From contig CACNIF010000001.1 of the NCBI GenBank assembly GCA_902620465.1, positions 124,001 to 188,000 on the forward strand: a stretch of 64,000 bases of DNA. Reading direction: 5' to 3'. Shown piece after piece: positions 17,714 through 26,419 of the stretch. Both the position numbers and the translations under genes were made by a program. This stretch comes from an uncultured Pelagibacteraceae bacterium. Lineage in GTDB: Bacteria > Pseudomonadota > Alphaproteobacteria > Pelagibacterales > Pelagibacteraceae. Every line of letters starts with the position of its first letter. Positions within the stretch are counted from its first letter, which is position 1. Under the pieces are notes generated by a model. That model was given only the letters and a program-made list of their open reading frames with translations, was not told the origin of the DNA and searched no databases.

Positions 17714-18277
17714 GTGAAAATTTTTTATTTAATCACAATTTTATTATTAACTTTAAAAAGTTTTGCATTCTCAAAAGATAATTCATTTTATCCTGATGAT
17801 TTATTTCATATAGATCATATGGACTCACACAATAAAAAATTTGCACTATATTTTAAGACAAGAAAGAAATCTATTTTAGCCAGAGGCGAAGAAAGTAATT
17901 ATATAAATGATTACCCAAAAGATCTTTATATCTATAATTATTCAACAAAGTCATCTTCACCATTGATCTCTTATGATTGGTTTCCATCTCAAGCTAAGTT
18001 ATATTTAGATGAATATGACTTTCCTATATTTCCGGATGATTTCGCTTATTACCTCTTAAAAGACGATAAAACGCTAGTAATGATTAGTGCAGTTAAAAGT
18101 TTAAATGCTAATTTTAAATACGATATTTTTAATAAGAAACTTGAACTTTACTCTACCACAGGAAAATTTGATTTTATTATTTCCTCTTTCTCTAAGGATT
18201 GTGGGCATTATAAATTTAAGGATAATTATAAGTGTAGTATTTATAAACCTTTAATTTCGAGTAATTTAATTAACTAA
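17714..18277 (+). CDS. Unknown exported protein
   Basis: A 187-residue protein starting with GTG, with a clear signal peptide (MKIFYLITILLLTLKSFAFS, cleavage near residue 20). The remainder is rich in Asp, Tyr and Lys, and has one Cys pair near the C-terminus (KDCGHYKFKDNYKCS) that could form a disulphide. I recognise no family. It is convergent with ftsY and their 3' ends overlap by 8 bp. Confidence 0.6.
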   Translation: MKIFYLITILLLTLKSFAFSKDNSFYPDDLFHIDHMDSHNKKFALYFKTRKKSILARGEESNYINDYPKDLYIYNYSTKSSSPLISYDWFPSQAKLYLDEYDFPIFPDDFAYYLLKDDKTLVMISAVKSLNANFKYDIFNKKLELYSTTGKFDFIISSFSKDCGHYKFKDNYKCSIYKPLISSNLIN

Positions 18278-19187
18278 CTTGCGTAAAAGCCTCAGCAAAT
18301 TTTTCTGCATTGAATAATTCTAAATCATCTTCTTTTTCACCTAAACCTAAAGCAATAATAGGTAGTTGATATTTTTTTGCTATTGCCAGCAGAATACCAC
18401 CTTTGGCAGTTCCATCTAATTTAGTCATGATTAGACCAGTTAAAGGAATAATTTTGTTAAATTCTTCCACTTGATTAATCACATTCTGTCCTGATGTTGC
18501 ATCTAAAACTAAAATAATATTGTGAGGAGCATCTTGGTCAATTTTTTTTGTTACATTGGCTATCTTTTTATATTCTTCCATTAAATTTTTTTTATTTTGT
18601 AGTCTTCCAGCAGTATCGATTAAAACTTGGTGAAAATTATTTTTGATTGCTTCCTCAACTGCTTTGTATGCCACCGATGCTGGATCAGAACCTTGAGATG
18701 ATTTAGTTAATTTAACATCAATTTTATTTGCCCAATTTTCTAATTGTTCAATAGCAGCTGCTCGAAAAGTATCAGAAGCAGCAAACATAACTTTGTTACC
18801 ATTAGTTTTTAATATTTTACCTATTTTACCAATAGTTGTTGTTTTACCAACACCATTTACTCCTGAGATTAAAGTTGCATTAAGTTTATCTTTTTTTTCA
18901 AAAAAAGAATTATTTTCTAAAGGCCTCATTAAATTAACAATGTACTCTTTTAAAATAATATTTATCTCAGTTGATAGATCTTTGTCGGGATCAATCTTTT
19001 TGTTCGAAATGATTTCTTTAATTTCAGATGCAGCCTCTACACCAACATCAGATTCAATTAAAAACTCTTCGATTTTATCTAAATTTTTATCGTCTATCTC
19101 TTTTTTTATTATTATTTCTTTTAATCCAGATGTCAGTGCGGAAGCACTTTTTTTAAAACCTATCTTAAATTTGTCAAAAATTCCCAT
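18270..19187 (-). CDS. ftsY: Signal recognition particle receptor FtsY
   Basis: SRP receptor GTPase that docks ribosome-SRP complexes at the membrane. The 305-residue protein is almost only the NG domain: the P-loop GVNGVGKTTTIGKIGK, the DTFRAAA motif, DTAGRLQNKKNL, TKLDGTAKGG and the closing GLGEKEDDL segment. The acidic A domain of enterobacterial FtsY is missing, as is common in streamlined genomes. It overlaps the dapF stop by one base (TAATG). Its partner ffh lies about 1 kb away on the other strand. Confidence 0.95.
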   Translation of the reverse strand: MGIFDKFKIGFKKSASALTSGLKEIIIKKEIDDKNLDKIEEFLIESDVGVEAASEIKEIISNKKIDPDKDLSTEINIILKEYIVNLMRPLENNSFFEKKDKLNATLISGVNGVGKTTTIGKIGKILKTNGNKVMFAASDTFRAAAIEQLENWANKIDVKLTKSSQGSDPASVAYKAVEEAIKNNFHQVLIDTAGRLQNKKNLMEEYKKIANVTKKIDQDAPHNIILVLDATSGQNVINQVEEFNKIIPLTGLIMTKLDGTAKGGILLAIAKKYQLPIIALGLGEKEDDLELFNAEKFAEAFTQVS

Positions 19188-20011
19188 TATAGTTTGATCT
19201 CAATTTCTTTTATTTCTGAAACGGGTCCTTTCATGTGGATTGAATTTCTATCATCTATAAGAATTGATAACTTACCTGTTTGAAATTCTATGTCTGTTTT
19301 ATTTTCATTAAGATTGTTTAATTTACCGGCAAATGCAGTTGCGCATGCAGCTGTTCCACATGCTTTGGTTAGCCCAGCCCCTCTCTCCCATACTTTCACT
19401 TTAATCAAATTTTTATTAATTATTTTAGCAATTGTAACATTACATTTTTCCGGGAAAATTTTATGATTTTCAATTTTGGGTCCAATTTTTTCAATACTAA
19501 AATTTTCAATTTCGTTTACAAAAAAAACAACATGTGGATTCCCAACATTAACAGCAGTACCACCAAAATGTTCTTTATTATTTAAATCAGTGATCCCTAA
19601 ATTCAAATTTTTAGTATCTAATTTTTCCGATAAAGGAATTTCGTTCCATTGTAATTTAGCTTTACCAATTTCAGTTGTAACAATATTTTTGTCTAAAATT
19701 TTTGACTCTAAGTTTCCATTTAAAGTAGATAAGATGATCTTTTCAGCTTTTGTCTCTTCAGAGATTAATTTTGCAACACATCTAGTGCCATTTCCACATG
19801 CACCAGACTCCCCTCCATCAGAATTAAAAAATTTTAAATTCGCATCACTTGATTTGCTGGTCTCAATAAATATTAATTGATCACAACCAATAAAATTCCT
19901 ATCACAAATCTTTATAATCTGATCTTTAGTTAAATCGGTAATTTTTTGTCTATTATCAATGATGACAAAATCATTACCTAATCCATCCATTTTAAAAGCT
20001 CTTATCTCCAT
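19187..20011 (-). CDS. dapF: Diaminopimelate epimerase
   Basis: Converts LL-diaminopimelate to meso-diaminopimelate for lysine and peptidoglycan synthesis. Both catalytic cysteine motifs are present, GACGNGTRC near residue 72 and KACGTAACATA near residue 217, as is the N-terminal MDGLGNDFVIID signature. The 274-residue length is typical. It reads away from ffh and is followed by ftsY in the same operon. Confidence 0.94.
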   Translation of the reverse strand: MEIRAFKMDGLGNDFVIIDNRQKITDLTKDQIIKICDRNFIGCDQLIFIETSKSSDANLKFFNSDGGESGACGNGTRCVAKLISEETKAEKIILSTLNGNLESKILDKNIVTTEIGKAKLQWNEIPLSEKLDTKNLNLGITDLNNKEHFGGTAVNVGNPHVVFFVNEIENFSIEKIGPKIENHKIFPEKCNVTIAKIINKNLIKVKVWERGAGLTKACGTAACATAFAGKLNNLNENKTDIEFQTGKLSILIDDRNSIHMKGPVSEIKEIEIKL

Positions 20012-20067
20012 ATATAGTTATTTAACTTATTTATTGACTTTTTGAACCTCTATTATAGTTTGTGGCA

Positions 20068-20152
20068 GTTTCCGCAAAAACGTTAAATTTGCGGTGTCTT
20101 TGGAAACAAAGAGATCGACACTAGTCAGCGAGGGTTCGCCCACTAGTGCGAT
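20068..20152 (+). ncRNA. Structured leader RNA upstream of ffh
   Basis: Two hairpin regions lie in the dapF-ffh intergenic stretch. The second is strong: 20114-20117 and 20119-20125 pair with 20142-20152 (11 bp with one bulged A at 20118), and inside it GGG and CCC (20132-20134, 20139-20141) close a TTCG tetraloop, with a six-base bulge on the 5' side. The first region has two alternatives that share 20072-20073: 20068-20073 with 20102-20107, or 20072-20078 with 20088-20094. It ends 20 nt before the ffh ATG. From memory, a conserved RNA motif ahead of ffh has been reported for Candidatus Pelagibacter; I could not confirm the match. It lacks the SRP RNA domain IV signature. Confidence 0.65.
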
Positions 20153-20172
20153 TACTGCTGTGTGAAATAAAT

Positions 20173-21531
20173 ATGTTTGAAAATTTGACAAATAAATTTG
20201 AGGAAGTCTTTTCCTCTTTAAAAAAAGCACCTTCGCTTGATGAGCGTCAAGTTGATGAAGGTCTTAGATCCATTAGACAAGCTTTATTAGAAGCTGATGT
20301 ATCACTTGATGTTGCAAAAGAGTTTATTGATAAGGTTAAACCTAAAGCTTTAGGACAAGAAATCATCAGATCTACATCTCCTGGCGATATGGTTGTTAAG
20401 ATTGTTTACGACGAATTAGTATCTTTATTAGGTGAAAAAAATAATGATGTAAATCTTAATGCCGTACCACCAGTGCCCATGATGTTAGTTGGTCTACAAG
20501 GTTCTGGTAAAACTACAACTACCGCTAAACTTGCAAAATATTTGGAAAATAACAAAAAAAAGAGAGTTATGATGGTGAGTTTAGATATTTATAGGCCAGC
20601 CGCCCAAGAGCAATTAAAATCTTTAGGTGAACAAAATAATATTTTAACTCTGCCAATAATCGAAGGACAACAACCAGCTGATATTTGTCAAAGAGCAATT
20701 AGTGCTGCAAATCTAAATGGTGCTGATGTAATTCTATTTGATACAGCAGGTAGAACACAAATAGACTTGCAAATGATGAGTGAAATTAAACAAATCGAGA
20801 ATATAATTAAACCTGCTGAAACCTTTTTAGTTGCTGACTCTTTGACTGGTCAAGTAGCAGCATCCGTAGCAAAAGAATTTAAAGATACTGTAAATCTCTC
20901 TGGTATAATTTTAACAAGAGCTGATGGTGATGCAAGAGGCGGAGCCGCAGTCAGTATGAAATTTATCTCACAAGTACCAATTAAATTTTTGGGTATCGGA
21001 GAAAAAATTGATAATATTGAGGTTTTTCATCCGGATAGAATTGCTAATAGAATTTTAGGGATGGGAGATATTGTTTCTCTAGTAGAGAAAGCGGCTCAAG
21101 ATCTTGGAGAAGAAAATATTAAAAAGGCAGAAGAGAATTTAAAAAAGGGACAATTCTCTATGGAAGATTATTTAGCACAACTAAGACAAATGAAAAAAAT
21201 GGGTGGAATAGAAGGCATCATGTCTTTTATGCCTGGTGTTTCAAAAGTTAAATCACAAATGGATGCGGCTGGAATTGATGAGAGTATTATTACAAAGAAT
21301 GAAGCTATAATATTGTCTATGACAAAAAAAGAGAGAGAGAACCCAAAGATAATTGATGGTTCTAGAAAAAAAAGAATTGCTAATGGTTCTGGCACAGATC
21401 CAGCCACTATCAATAAGTTGTTAAAACAATTTAAAATGATGTCTGAAATGATGAAAAAGATGTCGAAGGGTAATTTGAAAGGTATGACTGACAAAGGAAT
21501 ACCTCCAGAATTATTTAATCAATTAAAATAA
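20173..21531 (+). CDS. ffh: Signal recognition particle protein Ffh
   Basis: SRP54 homologue that binds signal sequences and 4.5S RNA. I place the start at the ATG giving MFENLTNKFEEVFSSLKK; an in-frame GTG 27 bp upstream lies inside the leader hairpin and is unlikely. The GTPase P-loop GLQGSGKTTTTAKLAKYL (near residue 106), DTAGRTQIDLQMM and TRADGDARGGAA are followed by the methionine-rich M domain (MKKMGGIEGIMSFMPG, then a run of Met near the C-terminus). Length of about 452 residues is normal. It leads ffh-rpsP-trmD-rplS, and translation may be controlled by the leader RNA. Confidence 0.95.
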   Translation: MFENLTNKFEEVFSSLKKAPSLDERQVDEGLRSIRQALLEADVSLDVAKEFIDKVKPKALGQEIIRSTSPGDMVVKIVYDELVSLLGEKNNDVNLNAVPPVPMMLVGLQGSGKTTTTAKLAKYLENNKKKRVMMVSLDIYRPAAQEQLKSLGEQNNILTLPIIEGQQPADICQRAISAANLNGADVILFDTAGRTQIDLQMMSEIKQIENIIKPAETFLVADSLTGQVAASVAKEFKDTVNLSGIILTRADGDARGGAAVSMKFISQVPIKFLGIGEKIDNIEVFHPDRIANRILGMGDIVSLVEKAAQDLGEENIKKAEENLKKGQFSMEDYLAQLRQMKKMGGIEGIMSFMPGVSKVKSQMDAAGIDESIITKNEAIILSMTKKERENPKIIDGSRKKRIANGSGTDPATINKLLKQFKMMSEMMKKMSKGNLKGMTDKGIPPELFNQLK

Positions 21532-21545
21532 AAGAAGGAGAGTAA

Positions 21546-21980
21546 ATGTTAAAGTTAAGATTATCTAGAGGCGGAACTAAGAAAAGACCCGTTTATAAAG
21601 TAGTTGTTGCAGATAGTCGTTTTGCAAGAGATGGTAGATTTATAGAGAAAGTGGGATTTTTTAATCCACTATTGCCAAAGGAAAAAAAGGAAAGAATTGG
21701 ATTAGAAGCAGAACGAATAAAGTATTGGTTGGGTCAAGGTGCACAACCAACAACTAGAGTAGCAAGGATTTTAGGTGAAAATGAATTAATGCCTATGCCG
21801 GCGAATGGAAATAATCCTCAGAAAGCTATTCCAAAAAAAGATCGAAAAAAAGAAGGCAGTGAGGACGTTAAAAAAGAAGAAGCTCCAAAAGCAGAGGCTC
21901 CAAAAACAGAGGCCAAAAAAGAAGAAGCTCCAAAAGCAGAAGCTCCAAAAGCAGAGGCTAAAAAAGAGGAAAAGAAATAA
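21546..21980 (+). CDS. rpsP: 30S ribosomal protein S16 with long low-complexity tail
   Basis: The first 80 or so residues are a standard S16 (MLKLRLSRGGTKKRPVYKVV, ADSRFARDGRFIEKVGFFNP). A tail of about 60 residues follows, made of Lys, Glu, Ala and Pro in repeats such as KKEEAPKAEAPK; it is predicted to be disordered. Bacterial S16 is usually 80-90 residues. A good AGGAG site precedes the ATG. A similar tail occurs on L19 two genes later. The repeated DNA at 21880-21979 is prone to slippage, so tail length may vary between strains. Confidence 0.95.
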   Translation: MLKLRLSRGGTKKRPVYKVVVADSRFARDGRFIEKVGFFNPLLPKEKKERIGLEAERIKYWLGQGAQPTTRVARILGENELMPMPANGNNPQKAIPKKDRKKEGSEDVKKEEAPKAEAPKTEAKKEEAPKAEAPKAEAKKEEKK

Positions 21981-21994
21981 TACAAAGATTATTT

Positions 21995-22681
21995 ATGATG
22001 CAAGCTCAAGTATTTACACTTTATCCAGAAGTTTTCCCTGGGCCTTTAAATAAAGGTATTTACAGTAAAGCAATGGATAAAAAGTTATGGAGCTTAAAAG
22101 TAATTAATATTAGAGACTCTGCTCAAGATAAACATAAAACAGTTGATGATACTCCTTACGGCGGTGGAACAGGTATGTTAATTAAACCAGATGTCCTGGC
22201 GAATTCTATTGATCAAAATGTAAATAAGGGAGATAAAATTTTTTATCTTTCACCAAAAGGTAAAAGATTTGATCAAAAATTTGCACAAGATTTATCTAAA
22301 GAAAAATCATTTTCTTTGATTTGTGGACAGTTTGAGGGTGTTGATGAAAGAGTTTTGGGTACAAGAAATATTGAAGAGGTGAGCATTGGAGATTATGTAT
22401 TGTCGGGTGGGGAAACAGCAGCTTTAGTTATTCTAGATAGCGTTTTAAGACTTTTACCTGGAGTTTTAGGAAATGATAAATCTCCAGCTGATGAAACTTT
22501 TGAAAATGGCCTTTTAGAGTATCCGCAGTTCACAAAACCTCAAATATGGGAAGAAAAAGCAGTGCCAGAAGTGTTATTATCTGGAGATCACAGTAAAATT
22601 AAAGACTGGCGTTTATCTCAATCTGAGGCTATAACACGCGTCCGAAGACCAGATTTGTGGCAAAAATATAAGAAAGATTAA
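21995..22681 (+). CDS. trmD: tRNA (guanine-N1-)-methyltransferase TrmD
   Basis: SPOUT methyltransferase that makes m1G37 in tRNAs. The trefoil-knot SAM site [20 protein letters not shown] lies near residues 130-150, with [10 protein letters not shown] following and the N-terminal [13 protein letters not shown]. Its 228 residues are typical. Two adjacent ATGs (21995, 21998) are possible starts. It lies directly after rpsP; rimM, which separates these genes in many bacteria, is not here. Confidence 0.95.
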   Translation: MMQAQVFTLYPEVFPGPLNKGIYSKAMDKKLWSLKVINIRDSAQDKHKTVDDTPYGGGTGMLIKPDVLANSIDQNVNKGDKIFYLSPKGKRFDQKFAQDLSKEKSFSLICGQFEGVDERVLGTRNIEEVSIGDYVLSGGETAALVILDSVLRLLPGVLGNDKSPADETFENGLLEYPQFTKPQIWEEKAVPEVLLSGDHSKIKDWRLSQSEAITRVRRPDLWQKYKKD

Positions 22682-22697
22682 ATTGATAAATACTGAA

Positions 22698-23273
22698 ATG
22701 AAAACAATAGAAGAAATTAACCAAAACAACGTTAAAAAGATTCTCTCTGAAAAAAAGATACCAGAATTTTTCCCAGGAGATGTTGTAAAGGTTGGGGTAA
22801 GAATTACAGAGGGTAAAAAAGAAAGAATTCAGTATTTTGAAGGAGTATGTATTGCTAAAAAAAGTAGAGACTTAAACTCATCGTTTACTGTCAGAAAAAT
22901 ATCATTTGGTGAGGGAGTTGAGAGAACATTTCCATTGTTTGGAACTGTGATTGACTCAATTAAAGTAATTCGATCTGGAAAAGTAAGAAGAGCAAAACTT
23001 TATTATTTAAGAGATAGAACTGGGAAGTCAGCAAGGATTGCTGAAAAAATTAGAAAAAAAATTGGTATCGATGTTGACGTTAAACCAGAAACAGTAACTG
23101 AGGAAAATTTAGCTCCAATCACTAAAGAAAATACTACTGAAATTAAAAAAGAGGCTACGCCAGCGGTTGAGCCAAAAATAGATGAAACTTCAAAAAATGA
23201 AGTCAAAAAAGATGCCCCTAAGGCCGAAACTAGTACAGAAAAAAAGCTTGAAAACTTACAAGAAAAAAAATAA
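22698..23273 (+). CDS. rplS: 50S ribosomal protein L19 with low-complexity tail
   Basis: Core L19 (about residues 1-115) is clear: [48 protein letters not shown] and [18 protein letters not shown] tail of about 75 residues rich in Lys, Glu, Thr and Pro follows, much longer than usual. I chose the ATG at 22698 over an upstream in-frame TTG at 22683, because it is a stronger start codon and gives the usual N-terminus. It ends the ribosomal operon, with leuC 11 bp later. Confidence 0.93.
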   Translation: MKTIEEINQNNVKKILSEKKIPEFFPGDVVKVGVRITEGKKERIQYFEGVCIAKKSRDLNSSFTVRKISFGEGVERTFPLFGTVIDSIKVIRSGKVRRAKLYYLRDRTGKSARIAEKIRKKIGIDVDVKPETVTEENLAPITKENTTEIKKEATPAVEPKIDETSKNEVKKDAPKAETSTEKKLENLQEKK

Positions 23274-23284
23274 TTTTTTTCTCA

Positions 23285-24688
23285 ATGCCTAATACTCTTT
23301 ACGATAAAATTTGGAATGACCATTTAGTACATCAACAAGATGACGGAACAGCATTATTATTTGTTGATAGACATTTAGTCCATGAGGTTACAAGTCCACA
23401 AGCTTTTGAAGGACTTAGAAATACTCAAAGAAAAGTCAGGCACCCAAAATTAACTTTAGCTGTAGCAGATCATAATGTGCCAACGACCGATAGATCAAAG
23501 GGTATTTCAGATCATGAATCTAAAATTCAGGTAGAGACCTTAGAGGAAAATTGCAAAGAATTTGGTATTAAACTTTTTGGCATGAATGATAAGCGACAAG
23601 GTATTGTTCATGTGACTGGTCCAGAGCAGGGTTTTACGCAACCTGGAACAGTTATTGTTTGTGGGGACAGCCATACTGCAACCCATGGAGCCTTTGGTGC
23701 TTTAGCCTTCGGAATTGGAACTTCAGAGGTAGAACATGTTTTAGCAACTCAAACACTTGTTCAAAAAAAAGCAAAAAATTTTAGAATAAATGTTAATGGT
23801 AAACTTCCAGTAGGTGTCACTTCAAAAGATGTTATTTTACAAATAATTGGAAAAATCGGAACCGCGGGTGGCACAGGTTGTGTTGTTGAATATGCAGGTG
23901 ATTTAATAAGATCGCTAAGCGTTGAACAAAGAATGACGATATGCAATATGACAATAGAAGGTGGCGCAAGAGCTGGATTAATAGCACCAGATGAAAAAAT
24001 ATTTAAATATTTAGAAGGAAAACCAATGTCACCAAAAGGCGAAAAATGGAATAAAGCTTTAGAACATTGGCAAAGTTTAAAAACTGATGATGATGCAAGC
24101 TTTGATAAAGAAGTAAGTTTGCAGGCTAACGAAATTTTGCCAATGATAACTTGGGGAACTTCGCCTCAAGATGTAATTACGATTGACGGTAAAGTTCCAA
24201 ATCCAAGTGAAGTAAAAGACGAGGACCGTAAAAATTCCATAGAGAGATCCTTAAAATATATGGGTCTTAAACCTGATATGTCAGCCAGAGATATCAAAAT
24301 AGATAAAGTTTTTATAGGTAGTTGCACAAATGGTAGAATTGAGGATCTAAGAGAAGCAGCAAAGATTTTAAAAGATAAAAAGATAGCTTCCCATGTTCAT
24401 GCAATGGTAGTTCCAGGATCTGGATTGGTAAAACAGCAAGCAGAACAAGAGGGATTAGATAAAATCTTTGTTAATTCAGGATTTGAATGGAGAGAACCAG
24501 GTTGCTCAATGTGTTTAGCCATGAATGCAGACAAGTTGAAACCTGAAGAAAGATGTGCCTCTACCTCAAATAGGAATTTTGAAGGAAGACAAGGAAGAGG
24601 TGGAAGAACTCATTTAGTTAGTCCTGGAATGGCTGCAGCCGCTGCAATATCAGGAAGTCTTGATGATGTGAGAAAGTATCAAAATTAA
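23285..24688 (+). CDS. leuC: 3-isopropylmalate dehydratase large subunit
   Basis: Large subunit of isopropylmalate isomerase in leucine synthesis (467 residues). It binds a [4Fe-4S] cluster through three cysteines, seen in [17 protein letters not shown] and [14 protein letters not shown]. The N-terminal [13 protein letters not shown] and the [25 protein letters not shown] segment are classic LeuC. It is followed at zero distance by leuD and then leuB; leuA is not in this window. Confidence 0.96.
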   Translation: MPNTLYDKIWNDHLVHQQDDGTALLFVDRHLVHEVTSPQAFEGLRNTQRKVRHPKLTLAVADHNVPTTDRSKGISDHESKIQVETLEENCKEFGIKLFGMNDKRQGIVHVTGPEQGFTQPGTVIVCGDSHTATHGAFGALAFGIGTSEVEHVLATQTLVQKKAKNFRINVNGKLPVGVTSKDVILQIIGKIGTAGGTGCVVEYAGDLIRSLSVEQRMTICNMTIEGGARAGLIAPDEKIFKYLEGKPMSPKGEKWNKALEHWQSLKTDDDASFDKEVSLQANEILPMITWGTSPQDVITIDGKVPNPSEVKDEDRKNSIERSLKYMGLKPDMSARDIKIDKVFIGSCTNGRIEDLREAAKILKDKKIASHVHAMVVPGSGLVKQQAEQEGLDKIFVNSGFEWREPGCSMCLAMNADKLKPEERCASTSNRNFEGRQGRGGRTHLVSPGMAAAAAISGSLDDVRKYQN

Positions 24689-25294
24689 ATGCAAAAATTT
24701 AGCACATTAAGAAGTATCCCAGCTTATTTACCAATAGTAAATATTGATACAGATATGATTATTCCAAAACAATTTCTTAAAACAATTAAGAGAACTGGAT
24801 TGGGTAAAAATTTATTTTTTGAGATGAGATATGATGATAATGGTAAAGAAATAAATGATTTCATTTTAAATAAAAATCCATTCAATAATTCAAAAATTTT
24901 AATTGCAGGAAAAAATTTTGGCTGTGGTTCATCAAGAGAGCACGCACCATGGGCATTATTAGATTTTGGTATTACCTGTGTTATAAGCTCAAGTTTTGCT
25001 GATATTTTTCACAATAATTGTTTTAAGAATGGAATTTTACCAATCACACTAGATGATGAAAAAATAAAGGAGTTATCAGAGTATACTAACAGAAAAGAGG
25101 AAATTTTTGTGGATCTCAACGAGGAGAAAATTGTTTACGGAAACAACGAGGTTAAATTTAAAATTGACCCATTTAAGAAAAAATGTCTTTTAGAGGGATT
25201 AGATGACATAGCTTTATCTTTAAAAAAATCTGACAAAATTGAAAACTTCGAAAAAGATCTAAAAAATAAAAAGCCTTGGATCTTTAATGATTAA
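24689..25294 (+). CDS. leuD: 3-isopropylmalate dehydratase small subunit
   Basis: Small swivelling subunit of isopropylmalate isomerase (201 residues). The family signatures [16 protein letters not shown] and [17 protein letters not shown] (substrate-binding loop) are intact, as is [17 protein letters not shown]. It follows leuC with no gap and overlaps leuB by 8 bp, so the subunits are probably made in a fixed ratio. Confidence 0.96.
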   Translation: MQKFSTLRSIPAYLPIVNIDTDMIIPKQFLKTIKRTGLGKNLFFEMRYDDNGKEINDFILNKNPFNNSKILIAGKNFGCGSSREHAPWALLDFGITCVISSSFADIFHNNCFKNGILPITLDDEKIKELSEYTNRKEEIFVDLNEEKIVYGNNEVKFKIDPFKKKCLLEGLDDIALSLKKSDKIENFEKDLKNKKPWIFND

Positions 25295-26393
25295 AGTTAA
25301 AAAAAGAAAAATCCTTTTATTGCCAGGAGATGGTATTGGGCCGGAAGTTATTGGTGAAGTTAAAAAAATAATAAATTGGTTCAATGATAAAAAATCTTTA
25401 GATTTTGAAATTGATGAAGATTTAGCAGGAGGTTGTTCTTACGACAAACATGGGACACCGATTACTGATGAAGTTTTTTATAAAGCCTTAGAAAGCGAAG
25501 CTGTTATGCTTGGTGCAGTTGGAGGACCTAAATGGGATAATGTTGAATTTTCAAAAAAACCAGAGAGAGCACTTTTAAAATTGAGAAAAGAATTAAAATT
25601 ATTTGCGAACTTAAGACCCGCTATATGTTTCAAACAATTAGTTGAAGCATCTACATTAAAACCTGAGATCGTCTCAGGATTAGATATTATGATCGTGAGA
25701 GAGTTGACTGGTGGAATTTATTTTGGTGAACCCAGAGGTATTAAACCAATTGAAAATGGTGAAAGAAAAGGAATAAATACACACACTTATACAAGTAGTG
25801 AAATTACAAGAGTAGCTAGAGTAGCTTTTGATTTAGCGAAAAAAAGATCAAATAAAGTTACATCTTGTGAAAAATCTAATGTAATGGAGGCTGGACAATT
25901 ATGGAAAGAGGAGGTTCAAGCACTTCACGAAAAGGAATATAAAGATGTGGAATTAAGTCATATGCTTGCCGACAATTGTGCAATGCAGTTATTAAGAAAT
26001 CCGAAACAATTTGATGTCATAGTAACAGATAATCTTTTTGGGGATATGCTTTCAGATCAAGCTTCAATGTTAACAGGTTCATTAGGATTATTACCCTCAG
26101 CCTCATTAGGTACAAAAAATAAAGATGGAGAAATGAGAGCGATGTATGAGCCTATTCATGGGTCTGCACCTGATATAGCAGGAAAAGGTCTAGCAAATCC
26201 AATAGCAACAATTTTAAGCTTTGCAATGGCTTTAAGATACTCCTTGGACCTTGATAAAGAGGCAGAGGGCTTAGAAAAAGCTGTTCAGGATGTCTTAAAT
26301 GATGGTTTAAGAACCAAAGATATTCTATCCAAGGGAATGAAAGAAATATCAACATCTAAAATGGGTGATGCGATCATTTCAAAATTGCAATAA
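25287..26393 (+). CDS. leuB: 3-isopropylmalate dehydrogenase
   Basis: NAD-dependent decarboxylating dehydrogenase that makes 2-oxoisocaproate (368 residues). The start [12 protein letters not shown], the [14 protein letters not shown] active-site segment, the [23 protein letters not shown] metal-binding segment and [18 protein letters not shown] are all present. It is the last leu gene here; a 26-bp gap separates it from the dmd cluster. Confidence 0.96.
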   Translation: MIKVKKRKILLLPGDGIGPEVIGEVKKIINWFNDKKSLDFEIDEDLAGGCSYDKHGTPITDEVFYKALESEAVMLGAVGGPKWDNVEFSKKPERALLKLRKELKLFANLRPAICFKQLVEASTLKPEIVSGLDIMIVRELTGGIYFGEPRGIKPIENGERKGINTHTYTSSEITRVARVAFDLAKKRSNKVTSCEKSNVMEAGQLWKEEVQALHEKEYKDVELSHMLADNCAMQLLRNPKQFDVIVTDNLFGDMLSDQASMLTGSLGLLPSASLGTKNKDGEMRAMYEPIHGSAPDIAGKGLANPIATILSFAMALRYSLDLDKEAEGLEKAVQDVLNDGLRTKDILSKGMKEISTSKMGDAIISKLQ

Positions 26394-26419
26394 TTAATTA
26401 ATTATTTTAAACTTTAAAT

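Noticed and set aside
18793..19197. Plus-strand 134-codon frame over ftsY
   Set aside because: Antisense to the conserved FtsY GTPase domain; hydrophobic composition arises from complementing Lys/Asn codons.
20040..20165. 4.5S/SRP RNA gene next to ffh
   Set aside because: The structure is strong but the conserved domain IV pattern (GGAA-type loop with the AGCAGC-side internal loop) is absent on both strands.
20027..20230. Minus-strand 67-codon frame between dapF and ffh
   Set aside because: It overlaps the ffh start and the structured leader, has no ribosome binding site, and reads as random sequence.
21805..22053. Plus-strand +1 frame in the rpsP tail
   Set aside because: Lys-rich low-complexity translation produced by the repeated rpsP tail in another frame.
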